Source of the DNA: Polyangium sp. 6x1
GTDB taxonomy: Bacteria > Myxococcota_A > Polyangia > Polyangiales > Polyangiaceae
Reading direction: 5' to 3'
NCBI RefSeq assembly: GCF_029946515.1
Contig: NZ_JARZHH010000025.1
Span: 62,001-126,000 of the forward strand
DNA: 64,000 nt
In this document: in pieces, positions 31,847 through 41,422 of the stretch
Layout: the number at the start of each line of letters is the position of its first letter
Position numbering within the stretch: position 1 is the first letter of the stretch
Translations under genes and position numbers: made by a program
The notes under the pieces: generated by a model
Told to the model about the DNA's origin: nothing
The model's input: only the letters and a program-made list of their open reading frames with translations
Databases searched by the model: none

Positions 31847-32500
31847 ATGAAATCGAGAATATCGAAAAAGTGCTTTGGTGTCAGCGTTGCGATCCTCATC
31901 TGCCTCTGCGCCGCGCCGGCCGCCGCGCAGGATTCCATGGGCGAGGACGCCGCAAAGGCAGGCGACGTGCCGCCGAGCGATCTCCAGTTGGGCGGCTATG
32001 CGGGCCTCTTCGCGCCCGACAAGGAGGGGACCGTGCTCGGGCTCCACGCGCGATATCGGCTCGGGTGGTTCGAATTCGGTGGGTTTGGCGAACTTGGCTC
32101 CGAGTTCATCAGCAAGTACGCTGGTCTCGGGGCAACGGCGGGGCTCGCGTGGCGCACCCCCTTCGGCCTGCGCCTCGCCGCGTCTGGCGCATTCGGGCTC
32201 CACGCATATCGGAAGGTGGGGGCAGGCTTGTTGACCTCCGATCCAGGGGCAGACGGGACCACGCCTTTCGCGGGTGCGCGCGTCTCCGCTGGTTACATCT
32301 TCGGCCGCGGTCGGAATCACTTCGAGCTTGGGATGACGGGGCTTTACGACGGAGATCTCACGCGCCCGACGGTCACGACTCATTACATGGATGAGAACTG
32401 GTTCAACGGCAATACGTACGAAGCGACCTCCACCCACACCATCGGCACCGACCGATTCGGCGCTCTCGTCACCGTCGGTTGGACTCGCGACTCGCTTTGA
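31847..32500 (+). CDS. Outer-membrane beta-barrel-like protein
   Basis: The product has 217 residues. A signal peptide (CFGVSVAILICLCAAPAAAQ, cleaved after AAAQ) is followed by alternating beta strands rich in Gly and aromatic residues, such as LQLGGYAGLFAP, FEFGGFGELGS, LGATAGLAWRTP and VSAGYIFGRG. The pattern indicates a small outer-membrane barrel. The chain ends with VGWTRDSL and has no terminal aromatic. ATG 31847 is preceded by GAGGAG at good spacing; upstream ATGs lack one. No specific family is recognised. Confidence 0.7.
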   Translation: MKSRISKKCFGVSVAILICLCAAPAAAQDSMGEDAAKAGDVPPSDLQLGGYAGLFAPDKEGTVLGLHARYRLGWFEFGGFGELGSEFISKYAGLGATAGLAWRTPFGLRLAASGAFGLHAYRKVGAGLLTSDPGADGTTPFAGARVSAGYIFGRGRNHFELGMTGLYDGDLTRPTVTTHYMDENWFNGNTYEATSTHTIGTDRFGALVTVGWTRDSL

Positions 32501-32667
32501 GAGCGCGCATTTCAGACCGCAGAGCTCGCGCGCCTGTAGGTTCTTCGCACATTACTTCTCGGAGCTTAGACCCAGGGCCAAGCCAACACCGGAAGGGGCT
32601 GGAACGACGACGACCTCGCGTCGTCATCCGACCACCGACCAGCGCGTCGAAAACCTCCACGATCTGT
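32501..32667. other. Intergenic region leading into the second 43-bp array
   Basis: No gene is supported between the beta-barrel stop and the first array unit; together with the array and 33166-33230, this makes a gap of about 730 bases. The reading frames crossing it are extensions of the repeat's open frames. Confidence 0.4.
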
Positions 32668-33165
32668 GTCGACGAAGCCCTCGGGCGTTGTCGGCAACCA
32701 CGGCGAGCATGTCGACAATGGCCTCGGCCGTTGCCGTCAACCGCGGCGAGCATTGTCGACAAAGACCCCAGCCCTTGCCAACAACCACGGCGAGCATGTC
32801 GACAACCCCCCGGCCGTTGCCGACAACCGCGGCGAGCATGTCGACAAAGACCCCAGCCCTTGCCAACAACCACGGCGAGCATGTCCACAATGGCCTCGAC
32901 CGTTGCCGGCAACCACGGCGAGCATGTCGACAATGGCCTCGGGCATGTCGACAATGGCCTCGGCCGTTGCCGACAACCGCGGCGAGCATGTCGACAAAGA
33001 CCCCAGCCCTTGCCAACAACCACGGCGAGCATGCCAACAACCACCCCAGTCGTTGCCAACAACCACGGCGAGCATGCCGACAACCCCCCCGGCCGTTGCC
33101 AACAACCACGGCGAGCATGTCGACAACCACCCCAGCCCTTGCCAACAACCACGGCGAGCATGCCT
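32668..33165. repeat. Array 2 of the 43-bp tandem repeat (about 11-12 copies, inverted relative to array 1)
   Basis: GTCGAC or a variant recurs at 32668, 32711, 32755, 32798, 32840, 32883 (GTCCAC), 32926, 32947 and 32990, and the last units have GCCAAC or GCCGAC. Spacing is 42-44 bases apart from one 21-base half unit. The unit is the reverse complement of array 1 (GGCGAGCATGTCGACAA reads as its opposite strand), but it is more diverged: the second dyad is often GTTGCCAACAAC or GTTGCCGACAAC. Indels are present here and absent in array 1, so array 2 is the older or less constrained copy. No unique spacers are present. Confidence 0.92.
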
Positions 33166-33230
33166 TGGACCCGAGCCGAGCTCGCTCGCGATCTCGCAGA
33201 GCATCGAACGGCTGGATGCTCTTGCTCGAC

Positions 33231-33875
33231 CTACTTGCACACCGAAATGCCCGCCACGGCCCCCGCCGACGAGCAGATCTCCGACAGCGCGCAGTCCTGA
33301 TTCGCGTGACAAACCACCCGCGGCGCCACCGTCGTCCCGAGCCGCGGGTGCGTAAACGTCCCCGCGCACTCGCCTTTCGGCACGCATACGGCCGCGATCG
33401 TCCGGTCGCCCGGGATCAGGCAACACGCATCCGCGCCGCAGTCCTCGGGCCCGTCGCACTCGAAGATCACGCCCTCCCCGTTCGCCGTCCGCGGACACGA
33501 CCTCCCATCCTGCGCGCACGACGCCGGCTCGAACGTCGCGCAACACGCCGCATCACAAAGGTTTGTCCCGCAACGAATCTGCTTCTTTGCGACCACCGGC
33601 CGGGGCCCCTTCGGCTCCCCTCCCCGCGCGGCCGTTTGCGCGGCGACCGGCGCATCACAAACGCACGGCAAAAACCGCGCGCCCTCCTCATCGCAAACCT
33701 GCGTCCCCTGCGCGCCCGCTGGGCAGGCACACGCGACCTGCTGACCCGGCACGCACTCCTTCGATCGACAGCCGCCTGACACGATGGCCCAAACGAGCAG
33801 CGCGCCACGCGTAAGGAAGCGACGGACGCGGGCAGAGCGAGTGCGAGGGGCGCGCATCACGCGCAAGCTTGCCAT
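33231..33875 (-). CDS. Cysteine-rich lipoprotein
   Basis: The 214-residue protein has a basic N-terminus and the lipoprotein signal FLTRGALLVWAIVSGGC, then a domain with about 18 cysteines (ECVPGQQVACACPAGAQG, GTNLCDAACCATF, GPEDCGADACCLIPGD). The opening block, C-x-P-G-x(4)-C-x-C-x-G-x-x-G-x-Q-x-C, is a recurrent myxobacterial surface motif. ATG 33875 is chosen; ATG 33857 would also leave the signal intact. It diverges from the kinase gene and ends close to the second repeat array. Confidence 0.75.
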   Translation of the reverse strand: MASLRVMRAPRTRSARVRRFLTRGALLVWAIVSGGCRSKECVPGQQVACACPAGAQGTQVCDEEGARFLPCVCDAPVAAQTAARGGEPKGPRPVVAKKQIRCGTNLCDAACCATFEPASCAQDGRSCPRTANGEGVIFECDGPEDCGADACCLIPGDRTIAAVCVPKGECAGTFTHPRLGTTVAPRVVCHANQDCALSEICSSAGAVAGISVCK

Positions 33876-33961
33876 GGAGCCCTGCCGAAGGATCGTGATA
33901 TGCTCACAGGTGGCTTCATTTTGCCCGATCACGGTCGGGCTCGCGGGAGGAGTGACGGGGC

Positions 33962-35599
33962 GTGTCCATCGCAGAGGGAGCGATCATCGGGGGCAAGCTT
34001 CGGCTCGTGCGACCCCTCGCCAAAGGCGGCATGGGCGCTGTGTGGGTCGCGCGCCATCAGCTTCTCGACACGGACGTCGCCGTGAAGTTCATGGAGGTCA
34101 GCATCGCGTCGAACGAGTCGCTCCGGCAGCGATTCGAGCGCGAGGCCAAGGCCGCGGCCCTCATCAAAAGCCCCCACGTCGTGCAGGTCCTCGACTACGG
34201 CGTCGAGGACGAGACGCCGTACATCGTGATGGAGCTGCTCGAAGGCGAGGACCTCGGCGCGCGCCTCGAGCGCGGCGGCCGCCTCGATCTCGCCGAGGCC
34301 TACCGCGTCCTCGAGCCGCTCGGCAAAGCGCTCCGCCGCGCGCACGACCTCGGCATCGTGCACCGCGACCTCAAGCCCGGAAACATCTTCCTCGCGCGGA
34401 GCGGCGACGACGAGATCGTCAAGGTCCTCGATTTCGGCATCGCCAAGGACGTCACGATCACCGGCCCCGCGACCTCCACGAGCTCCGGCATGATGCTCGG
34501 CTCGCCCTCGTACATGAGCCCCGAACAGATCCAGGAGGCCAAGCAGGTCGATCATCGCAGCGATCTCTGGTCGATCGGCGTCATTCTTTACGAGGCGATC
34601 ACGGGCCGCCTCCCCTTCGACGAGGCCGAAAACATCGGCAAGCTGCTCGTCACGATCTGCACCGATACGGCCCCACCGCCCTCGTCGCTCGTCCCCTCGC
34701 TCGATCCGGCCGTCGATCGTTTCTTCGAACGCGCGCTCGCGCGGGACAAGGCCGTGCGATTCCAGAGCATGGCCGAGCTCGTCGAGGCCTTTGGCCTCCT
34801 CGCTGGCATCCGCGCGCCCTTGCGATCGCGGCCGAGTGGCGAGCTCGTCCCGTCGAGCGGCAGGGTCGTCGACGCGCGCACGAACAAGCTCGGCACCGAC
34901 GTCACCGTCGCCGCTCCGATGACGTTCGACGATCGCGCCTCGACGCCCCGTGCGTCCGCGCCCGACCCGCGGAGCACGCTCTCGCCCGCGGAGAGCGGCG
35001 CGCGCTCCTCCTCGTCGCGCAGGTTCGTCCCCGTCCTGCTCGGCGCTACCCTCGCGCTGGGCGTCGGCGCCGGGATCCTCCTCACGCGCGACCGCTCGAA
35101 CACGGGCGCGGATGCCTCCCCCGAGGCGCGCGCCGCCTCCGCGCCCCCTGTGAACACCTCGCTTTCGGGAGGGCCCGCAGTCGCTCCGGGCGAGGCGCTC
35201 CGCTCCGCGCGCCTCTCGATCACCCCGCCCGACGCGCAAGTCGAGGTCAATGGCCGCAGCGCCCCCGTCGATCGCGACGGCTACGTCACCATTCACGGCT
35301 CGCTCGGCAGCACCCACGTCTTGCGCATCCACAAGGACAGCCACGAGACCCGCGTCGAGGTCGCCATCACCGCGAATGGCGCTTTACCAGACAAACTCAC
35401 GCTCGACGTCGACGACACCAAGCTCGCGCAGACGACCGCGAAGCCCAAGGCCGGGGCACCGCCCACGTCCGCGGCGGCCTCCACAGGCACGACGCCCGCG
35501 ACCGCGCCGGTCACGACGGCGGCGCATCCGACCACGAAGTCCACGTCCACCGCCGCGACGCCCTCCAAAGATCCCCAGCCCGTGCGGACCTTCGAATGA
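33962..35599 (+). CDS. Eukaryote-like Ser/Thr protein kinase, membrane-anchored
   Basis: The kinase domain covers about residues 10-275: Gly loop LAKGGMGAVW, VAVKFME lysine, IVHRDLKPGN catalytic loop, LDFGIAKD (DFG), and the SPSYMSPEQIQE activation segment. A linker follows, then one transmembrane helix (VPVLLGATLALGVGAGILL, about 360), and an extracytoplasmic PEGA-like stretch (ARLSITPPDAQVEVNGRSAP) with a Thr/Pro-rich tail. The start is GTG 33962, about ten bases after GGAGGAG. Its stop overlaps the ATG of the next gene (ATGA), so kinase and PEGA/barrel protein are made together. Confidence 0.93.
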   Translation: MSIAEGAIIGGKLRLVRPLAKGGMGAVWVARHQLLDTDVAVKFMEVSIASNESLRQRFEREAKAAALIKSPHVVQVLDYGVEDETPYIVMELLEGEDLGARLERGGRLDLAEAYRVLEPLGKALRRAHDLGIVHRDLKPGNIFLARSGDDEIVKVLDFGIAKDVTITGPATSTSSGMMLGSPSYMSPEQIQEAKQVDHRSDLWSIGVILYEAITGRLPFDEAENIGKLLVTICTDTAPPPSSLVPSLDPAVDRFFERALARDKAVRFQSMAELVEAFGLLAGIRAPLRSRPSGELVPSSGRVVDARTNKLGTDVTVAAPMTFDDRASTPRASAPDPRSTLSPAESGARSSSSRRFVPVLLGATLALGVGAGILLTRDRSNTGADASPEARAASAPPVNTSLSGGPAVAPGEALRSARLSITPPDAQVEVNGRSAPVDRDGYVTIHGSLGSTHVLRIHKDSHETRVEVAITANGALPDKLTLDVDDTKLAQTTAKPKAGAPPTSAAASTGTTPATAPVTTAAHPTTKSTSTAATPSKDPQPVRTFE

Positions 35600-37482
35600 A
35601 ACGCTCTGCGGCCCTCCCCTCCCCGATTTGCAAGGCGCTCGCCGTCGCGCTCGCCTCCACCTTCGTCACGACCGCGCTCGCGCAAAATGCGCCGGGTGGA
35701 CAAACCAATCCCAAGCCGCAGCCCTCGTGGCTGAAGAAGGGCGGCCCGCTCCCGCCGCCGCCGCCGCCCCCGCCTCCGCCGCCGGACCCCGCGGCCGAGG
35801 CCGAGGCCAAGGCCAAGGCCGACGCGCGCAAGCATTTCGAGCAGGGCCTCGCGCTCTTCGACGCCGGCTCCATGGAGGCCGCGCTGCCCGAGTTCCTCAC
35901 CTCGCTCTCCATTTACCCGACCCGCGCCGCCAAGAAAAACGCCGCGCTTTGCCTCCGCCGCCTCAACCGCTTCGACGAGGCGTTCGACATGAACGAAGAG
36001 CTCCTCGCGTTCCCGGGCGTGACCGAGGAGGAAAAGCAGCTCGCGACCCACGAGATCGCCGAGCTCCGGCCCCTCGTCGGCGACCTCGTCGTCGAAGGCG
36101 TCCCCGACGGCGCGACCATTTCGATCGACGGCAAACCCCGCGGCACGACGCCCCTCAAAGGCCCGATTCACGTCCCCGTCGGCGAGCGCACGGTGCGCAT
36201 CTTCAAGGCTGGCTTCGAGACGCTCGAAGCGCGGCTGCAGGTCGTTGGAGGCAAAACGGCCAAGCTCCCCGCCGTCCTCTCGCGGCTCGAGCTCGCCGGC
36301 TGGCTCCAGGTCGACGAGGCCTCCGGGTATTCGATGGACGTCCTCCTCGACGGCGCGGCCGTGGGCAAGACGCCCTGGCGTGGCCTCGTCGCGTCCGGCG
36401 ACCACCTCGTCAGCCTGCGCGGCGACAAACGCCTCGGCACGCAGCCCGCGCGCATCGAGGTCCGCCCGAGCCTCATCACCCCGATCCTCCTCATCGCCGA
36501 GGAGCTGCCCTCGGTCCTGCGCGTCGAGACCAAGACGAAAGACGCGGACATCTCCGTCGACGGCGTGCGCGTCGGCCGCGGCGCCTGGGAAGGCCCCGTC
36601 CGCGCCGGCGCCCACCGCATCGAGGTCACCGCGAATGGGTTTGTTCGGGAAGAACGACGTGTCGACCTCGAATCCGGCAAACGCGAGGCCGTCGCGGTCG
36701 CCCTGGAGCCCGTCCCTCCGCCCTTGGGGTTCTGGGCGGACAAACGCTTTTTCGGCGAGCTCGGCGCCACGTTCGCGATTGCGCCCACGTTCGGCGGCAG
36801 CCTCGACGGGACCTGCACGGGGCCCTGCGCGGCGTCGCTCGGGCTGGGGGGCGGCGGCGCGCTCCGCTTCGGCCTCGAAATTCAGCGCAAATGGCTCATC
36901 GGCGTCGAGCTCGGCGGCCTCTTCGCGCGCCGCACCTTCACCGATCGCCCCGACGCGGACGTGCACGTCTTCGGCAACATCGCCGCCAACAAGGGCCTCA
37001 CGGACGACGTCCTTTCCCTTCAGGGCGCGCACGTCGGCGCCTCCGTCGCGCGCACCGTGGGCGAGCGTTTCCCCATCACGTTCCGCCTCGGCGCGGGCGG
37101 ATTCTTCGGCTCGGCGCAGGACGACCGCTCCGGCGATTACAAGACGACCGCGCGTGACGTCCCCGACCCGACCAGCACCACCGGCATTCGGCGCAAGGAC
37201 AGCGTGCCGTATACCGTCGATCGGGTCACCGAGACCCAGGCCATGCTCGGCGCCTATGTCGCGCCCGAGATACGCGCTGGCATGCGGATCTCGGACAAGC
37301 TCGACGTCGCCGTCTCGGTCTCGGCGCTCGTGCTGTTCGTCCCCGAGCCTCCGAGCTGGGTGCCCGAGCAAGGGTATGTCCAGGCGAGCACGGACGGTCA
37401 GGGCAAATATGACTCCGACACGTTGACCGGCGCCGTGATTTTCACGGTCTCGCCCGGTCTCGTGGCGACATACCGATTCTGA
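35596..37482 (+). CDS. PEGA-repeat protein with an outer-membrane-barrel-like C-terminus
   Basis: This 628-residue protein starts with a signal peptide (ALAVALASTFVTTALAQ), a poly-Pro segment, a TPR-like region (FEQGLALFDAGSMEAALPEF), and then three PEGA-type beta modules, for example GDLVVEGVPDGATISIDGKP and TKTKDADISVDGVRVG. The C-terminal 250 residues alternate strands typical of a barrel and end TVSPGLVATYRF with the terminal aromatic of outer-membrane proteins. Such proteins may link periplasmic complexes to the outer membrane. The start overlaps the kinase stop, suggesting it is a kinase partner or substrate. Confidence 0.8.
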   Translation: MKRSAALPSPICKALAVALASTFVTTALAQNAPGGQTNPKPQPSWLKKGGPLPPPPPPPPPPPDPAAEAEAKAKADARKHFEQGLALFDAGSMEAALPEFLTSLSIYPTRAAKKNAALCLRRLNRFDEAFDMNEELLAFPGVTEEEKQLATHEIAELRPLVGDLVVEGVPDGATISIDGKPRGTTPLKGPIHVPVGERTVRIFKAGFETLEARLQVVGGKTAKLPAVLSRLELAGWLQVDEASGYSMDVLLDGAAVGKTPWRGLVASGDHLVSLRGDKRLGTQPARIEVRPSLITPILLIAEELPSVLRVETKTKDADISVDGVRVGRGAWEGPVRAGAHRIEVTANGFVREERRVDLESGKREAVAVALEPVPPPLGFWADKRFFGELGATFAIAPTFGGSLDGTCTGPCAASLGLGGGGALRFGLEIQRKWLIGVELGGLFARRTFTDRPDADVHVFGNIAANKGLTDDVLSLQGAHVGASVARTVGERFPITFRLGAGGFFGSAQDDRSGDYKTTARDVPDPTSTTGIRRKDSVPYTVDRVTETQAMLGAYVAPEIRAGMRISDKLDVAVSVSALVLFVPEPPSWVPEQGYVQASTDGQGKYDSDTLTGAVIFTVSPGLVATYRF

Positions 37483-37509
37483 CTTTCCTACCTTACAAGG
37501 GAGGCCACC

Positions 37510-40038
37510 ATGGGGACGAGATGGCGCAGGGCGTGGGCATTCGGTCTCGCGGCGGTTTTATGTGGAGCGTGCTCGGCGGAGGGTGACGCCCCGGGCGCGG
37601 GAGACACCCTCGCCGCGCAAGCGCTCGCGCCGCCTCCGGACGCGCGCGTCGCGGTGGAGACCGCCGAGGCGCTCCGCCTCCACCTCGCGCGCGGCGCGTA
37701 TACGCTCGTGGAAACGATTTCGCCCGCGCCCCGCGCCGACGTGCGCTTGCCCTCGCGCGCGAGCGACGCCTTTCGCGTCGCGGACCCGGAAAGCGGGCTC
37801 TCCGTCGAGGTCACCCTCGCGGGCGCTCGTGAGGTCGCAGGGGAAGCGGGGGCGGGGCTCGTCGCGTATCCGGCGGGATATCGCGGCGTCGCGGACATCG
37901 TGCACCGCACGACCGACAGCGGCGCCGAGGATTACGTGTTTTTCCGGAACGCCCTCCCGGACGCCCCCGAGCTCCATTACATGATCACGCTCGGCGACGA
38001 CGTCGCCGGCCTCCGCCTCGTCGGCAAGACGCTGGAGCTGCTCGACGCCGGCGGCGTCCCGCGCCTGCGCATGGCGCCGCCCTGGGCCATGGACGCAGAC
38101 GGAAAAACCGTCTGGATGAACGTCACGGTGGAGGGCTGCAAGATCAGCGGGGACCCGCGATTGCCGATGGGCCGCCCGGTCGTCGATCCGGGCGCGCGGC
38201 AATGCGAGGTAAAACTCTCCTGGGAGGGCGCGAGCGTGCGCGCGCCGCTGCTCGTCGATCCCGCGTGGACCTTGACGGAAAACATGATCATCCGGCGCGC
38301 TCGTCATACCGCGAATCTCCTGCCCGACGGCCGTGTCCTCGTCGCGGGCGGGGACAAGGGCAACGATACCGCGCTGGAGTTCGCCGACATCTACGACCCG
38401 AACCTCAAGAAATGGTTCCAGGCCGACACGATGAGCCAATCCCGGTTCGGGCACACGGCCACGACGCTCAAGGATGGCCGCGTGCTCGTCGTGGGTGGAA
38501 AGGGATTCGTGGGAGGGGTCCTCAACGTGGTCGCCACGGCCGAGATCTTCGTCCCCGGGAACAACGCTGGCAGCTTGGGAATGTGGGTGCCGGCCAAACC
38601 CATGGCCTCTCCGCGCGCCCTGCACACCGCCACCCTCCTCGCCGATGGTCGTGTCCTCGTAGCGGCCGGGAAAACCTCCGTCCTCGTCAATACGGCCGAA
38701 ATTTACGATCCCGAGATCGATGCGTGGGAGCCCGCGGGCGAGCTCAACCAGGCGCGTTACATGCACACGGCCACGTTGCTCGACGCGGGCCGCGTCCTCG
38801 TCGTGGGCGGCGAAAGCAATGGCGCTTCGGCCTCGGCCGAGATCTGGGAGCCGGGGACCAAGACCTGGAAGACGACGACCCCGATGCCCAGGCCGCGCAC
38901 GGGGCACACGGCGACGAGGCTCGGCTCGGGGCGCGTGCTCGTCGCCGGCGGCAGCCCGATGCTCGCCCAGGCCGTCGATGTCTTCGATCCCGCGACGGAG
39001 GATTGGTCTCCGGGGCTCAATTTGACGCTCCCGCGCAAGGACCATGCGGTGAGCGTGATCGCGGGGAATCGCATCCTCGCCTCGGGCGGCGGATTCGAGG
39101 AGACGCCGTACACCGCCGAGATCTTCGACCCCTTCACGCAAAGCTGGACCGGGACGCCGCACCTCCTGAAGCCACGCTCGTTCCACACCTCCACGACGCT
39201 GCTCAATGGCCGCGTCCTCGTCGCGGGCGGGATGGGCGCGCAGGGCGTCCTCCAGGACGGGGAGATCTTCACGCCGCTCGGCGCCATGTGCGACCTGAAG
39301 ACCCCGTGTGACGACTCCTTCTGCGTCGACGGCGTCTGCTGCAACGCGCCCTGCGAGGGGCAATGCGAGGCCTGCGACGGCCCTCGCCTCGGCATCTGCT
39401 CGCCGGTCGAGGGCAAACCCCACGGGTCGCGCCTGCCCTGCGACGGCACGAGCGAGGCCTGCGCCACGTGCGACGGCGTGAATCCGCAGCAATGCTCCTA
39501 TCCCTCGGGAAATGGCTGCGACAAGAAATGCGACGTGTCGACGCTCACGGTGTTCTCCTGCGACGGCGCCGGCAATTGCGTGGAGTCGTTCAGCAACAAC
39601 TGCGCGCCGTATGCCTGCAATGACGTCGAGCTCTCGTGCGAGACGGATTGCACGAGCAACGCCGCGTGCGCCATCGGCTCGACGTGCAACACGGAGCAAA
39701 AGACCTGCGTCAGCTTGCCCACGACGTGCCTCGATAACGAGACCCTCCAGCTCCCGGACAGCACCAAGCAGAGCTGCGCGCCGTATGCCTGCCGCAACGG
39801 CGCCTGCCTCGCGACGTGCGCGTCCGTGGACGATTGCTCCGGCAGCGAGGTCATCTGCGACGAGAAGACCTCGAACTGCATGAACTGGAAGTCGTTCGAG
39901 AACGCGCAATCCGCCTCCTCGTCCGGGAGCTGCGCCGTGGCGCCCCCCGGCGCGCCCGCTCCTTCCCGCGCGGCCTGGCTCTTCGCCCTCGCCGCCGCCT
40001 CCCTGCTCGCCGCGCGCCGCAATCGCCCGCGCCCGTGA
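37510..40038 (+). CDS. Kelch-repeat cell-surface protein with MYXO-CTERM-type sorting tail
   Basis: The protein has 842 residues. A lipoprotein-like signal (FGLAAVLCGACSAE) is followed by a region of about 220 residues and six or seven kelch-type blades at about 250-590, each with a HTATLLxDGRVLVAGG-type core, forming a beta-propeller. A Cys-rich region (CNAPCEGQCEACDGP, then CDGTSEACATCDGV) comes next. The C-terminus is GSCAVAPPGAPAP, a hydrophobic helix (WLFALAAASLLAA) and RRNRPRP, matching the Cys-helix-Arg layout of MYXO-CTERM. GGGAGG precedes the ATG by 7 bases. It is likely surface-anchored and adhesive. Confidence 0.9.
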   Translation: MGTRWRRAWAFGLAAVLCGACSAEGDAPGAGDTLAAQALAPPPDARVAVETAEALRLHLARGAYTLVETISPAPRADVRLPSRASDAFRVADPESGLSVEVTLAGAREVAGEAGAGLVAYPAGYRGVADIVHRTTDSGAEDYVFFRNALPDAPELHYMITLGDDVAGLRLVGKTLELLDAGGVPRLRMAPPWAMDADGKTVWMNVTVEGCKISGDPRLPMGRPVVDPGARQCEVKLSWEGASVRAPLLVDPAWTLTENMIIRRARHTANLLPDGRVLVAGGDKGNDTALEFADIYDPNLKKWFQADTMSQSRFGHTATTLKDGRVLVVGGKGFVGGVLNVVATAEIFVPGNNAGSLGMWVPAKPMASPRALHTATLLADGRVLVAAGKTSVLVNTAEIYDPEIDAWEPAGELNQARYMHTATLLDAGRVLVVGGESNGASASAEIWEPGTKTWKTTTPMPRPRTGHTATRLGSGRVLVAGGSPMLAQAVDVFDPATEDWSPGLNLTLPRKDHAVSVIAGNRILASGGGFEETPYTAEIFDPFTQSWTGTPHLLKPRSFHTSTTLLNGRVLVAGGMGAQGVLQDGEIFTPLGAMCDLKTPCDDSFCVDGVCCNAPCEGQCEACDGPRLGICSPVEGKPHGSRLPCDGTSEACATCDGVNPQQCSYPSGNGCDKKCDVSTLTVFSCDGAGNCVESFSNNCAPYACNDVELSCETDCTSNAACAIGSTCNTEQKTCVSLPTTCLDNETLQLPDSTKQSCAPYACRNGACLATCASVDDCSGSEVICDEKTSNCMNWKSFENAQSASSSGSCAVAPPGAPAPSRAAWLFALAAASLLAARRNRPRP

Positions 40039-40039
40039 T

Positions 40040-41422
40040 TCAGCGCGCCGCGCCCCGCCCCGCCGCGCGATAGATCCCCGTCACCCCTTTCCCCGACGCA
40101 TCCGCCGACACGAACACCATTTCGGCCCCCGCCGGCAGGACCCGCACGGCGGGCTCGCGCTCGCCGAGATACGCCCGCAGGTTCACGAGCCGCGCGTACA
40201 TCGGCCCCACCGGGTACAGGGAAAACGTCTTCAGATCGGTCGTCGCCGCGAGCCCGATCGAGTCATTGGGATCCGGCGGCAGCGCGCCCTCCGGCCCCAC
40301 CGCCGCGCGCCCCTCCACTCCGCGCGCCGTGAATGCGATCCGCACGATAGCTCCTTGGACGAACGCGTGTGGCGCCCCGACCTCCGTCACGCCGCGCCAG
40401 AACGCAGGATCCTCCACGTCCGCGGGCGCGATCACCGGGTTTGGCGAGGTACGCATGCAGCCCTGCTCGGTCACCTGGCAGAGGCCGATCCCCCGGCCGT
40501 GTCCCCCCTCGTAAAACATGTAGGTCGCGCCGTCGAAATCGAACACCGACGGCGATCCGACGGCGCCTTCCTCCCAGGGCTCGGCCGCGGCGAGCGCGGG
40601 ATCCTGGTCCACGACGAAGCTCCGCCCCTCGTCCGTCGAAATGGCCCGCACGATCCTCGCCGGCGCGCCGACCTCCGCATGAAGCTCCACGCGGGTCCCG
40701 CGCCGCCGCACGCTCGGCGCCCCCACCCGCGTCTCGCCGACGAGGACGAACACCGGCGCTTCCGGATCCACCCGCCACCGCGCGGGCCCCTCGATATGCG
40801 CACGCAGCAAGGACGTCTCCGCCCCGCGCGTGAGCTCCACGAATACGATCGGCTCGTCCCCGAGCAGCGCGGGCTCGCCGAGCTCGGCCACCTCGGCGAC
40901 CGCCACGCACGTGCTCCCGCCACCACACGAAGCGCCGCCGCCGCAGAGCGACGCCGTGCAGACATTGTCGAGCGCATCGCAGGCCTCCCCGTGATGGCAA
41001 TCGCCGTCCGAACCACACGACCGCGCGCATCCCCCGGAGACGCAACGCTCGCCCGACGCGCAATCCCCGTCCGCCCCGCAGGCCCGCGTGCACCGCCTGC
41101 CCCGACAAACCTCCTGCCCCTCGCACGAGCCCGCGCCCTGGCAAGGCGCGACCACGCACCGGCCGCAGATGCACCGCTCGATCCCCTCGCAATCGCCTTC
41201 GGCCGCGCAAGCGCGCTCTGTTTGTCCGTTCGGCACACATAACGCCGTCGCGCCAGTCGCCAGCACAGGCGCCACGATCCGCGCCGTCCCCCGACAAACC
41301 TCCACCGGTAGAGCCTCCCCGAACGCGCCCACGCCGTCCGCGGGAAAGTCTGCCGTGTCCCCCTCCCCCGACACGAGCCCGCACGAGGCGAGGAGCAGCA
41401 TCCACGCGGCCCCTCTTTTCAT
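40040..41422 (-). CDS. Lipoprotein with Cys-rich modules and a five-bladed beta-propeller-like domain
   Basis: This 460-residue protein starts with a lipoprotein signal (MKRGAAWMLLLASCGL). Residues 40-170 hold Cys-rich knots (CEGIERCICGRCVVAPC, CRGRRCTRACGADGDC, CGSDGDCHHGEAC). The rest resembles the glycosyl-hydrolase 43/32 type propeller: FDFDGATYMFYEGGHGRGIG, SPNPVIAPADVEDPAF and an INFTAR-like IAFTARG recur as blades. Catalytic acids cannot be confirmed. The ATG overlaps the preceding FadL-type stop as ATGA, so it is the last gene of a three-gene operon. Confidence 0.75.
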   Translation of the reverse strand: MKRGAAWMLLLASCGLVSGEGDTADFPADGVGAFGEALPVEVCRGTARIVAPVLATGATALCVPNGQTERACAAEGDCEGIERCICGRCVVAPCQGAGSCEGQEVCRGRRCTRACGADGDCASGERCVSGGCARSCGSDGDCHHGEACDALDNVCTASLCGGGASCGGGSTCVAVAEVAELGEPALLGDEPIVFVELTRGAETSLLRAHIEGPARWRVDPEAPVFVLVGETRVGAPSVRRRGTRVELHAEVGAPARIVRAISTDEGRSFVVDQDPALAAAEPWEEGAVGSPSVFDFDGATYMFYEGGHGRGIGLCQVTEQGCMRTSPNPVIAPADVEDPAFWRGVTEVGAPHAFVQGAIVRIAFTARGVEGRAAVGPEGALPPDPNDSIGLAATTDLKTFSLYPVGPMYARLVNLRAYLGEREPAVRVLPAGAEMVFVSADASGKGVTGIYRAAGRGAAR

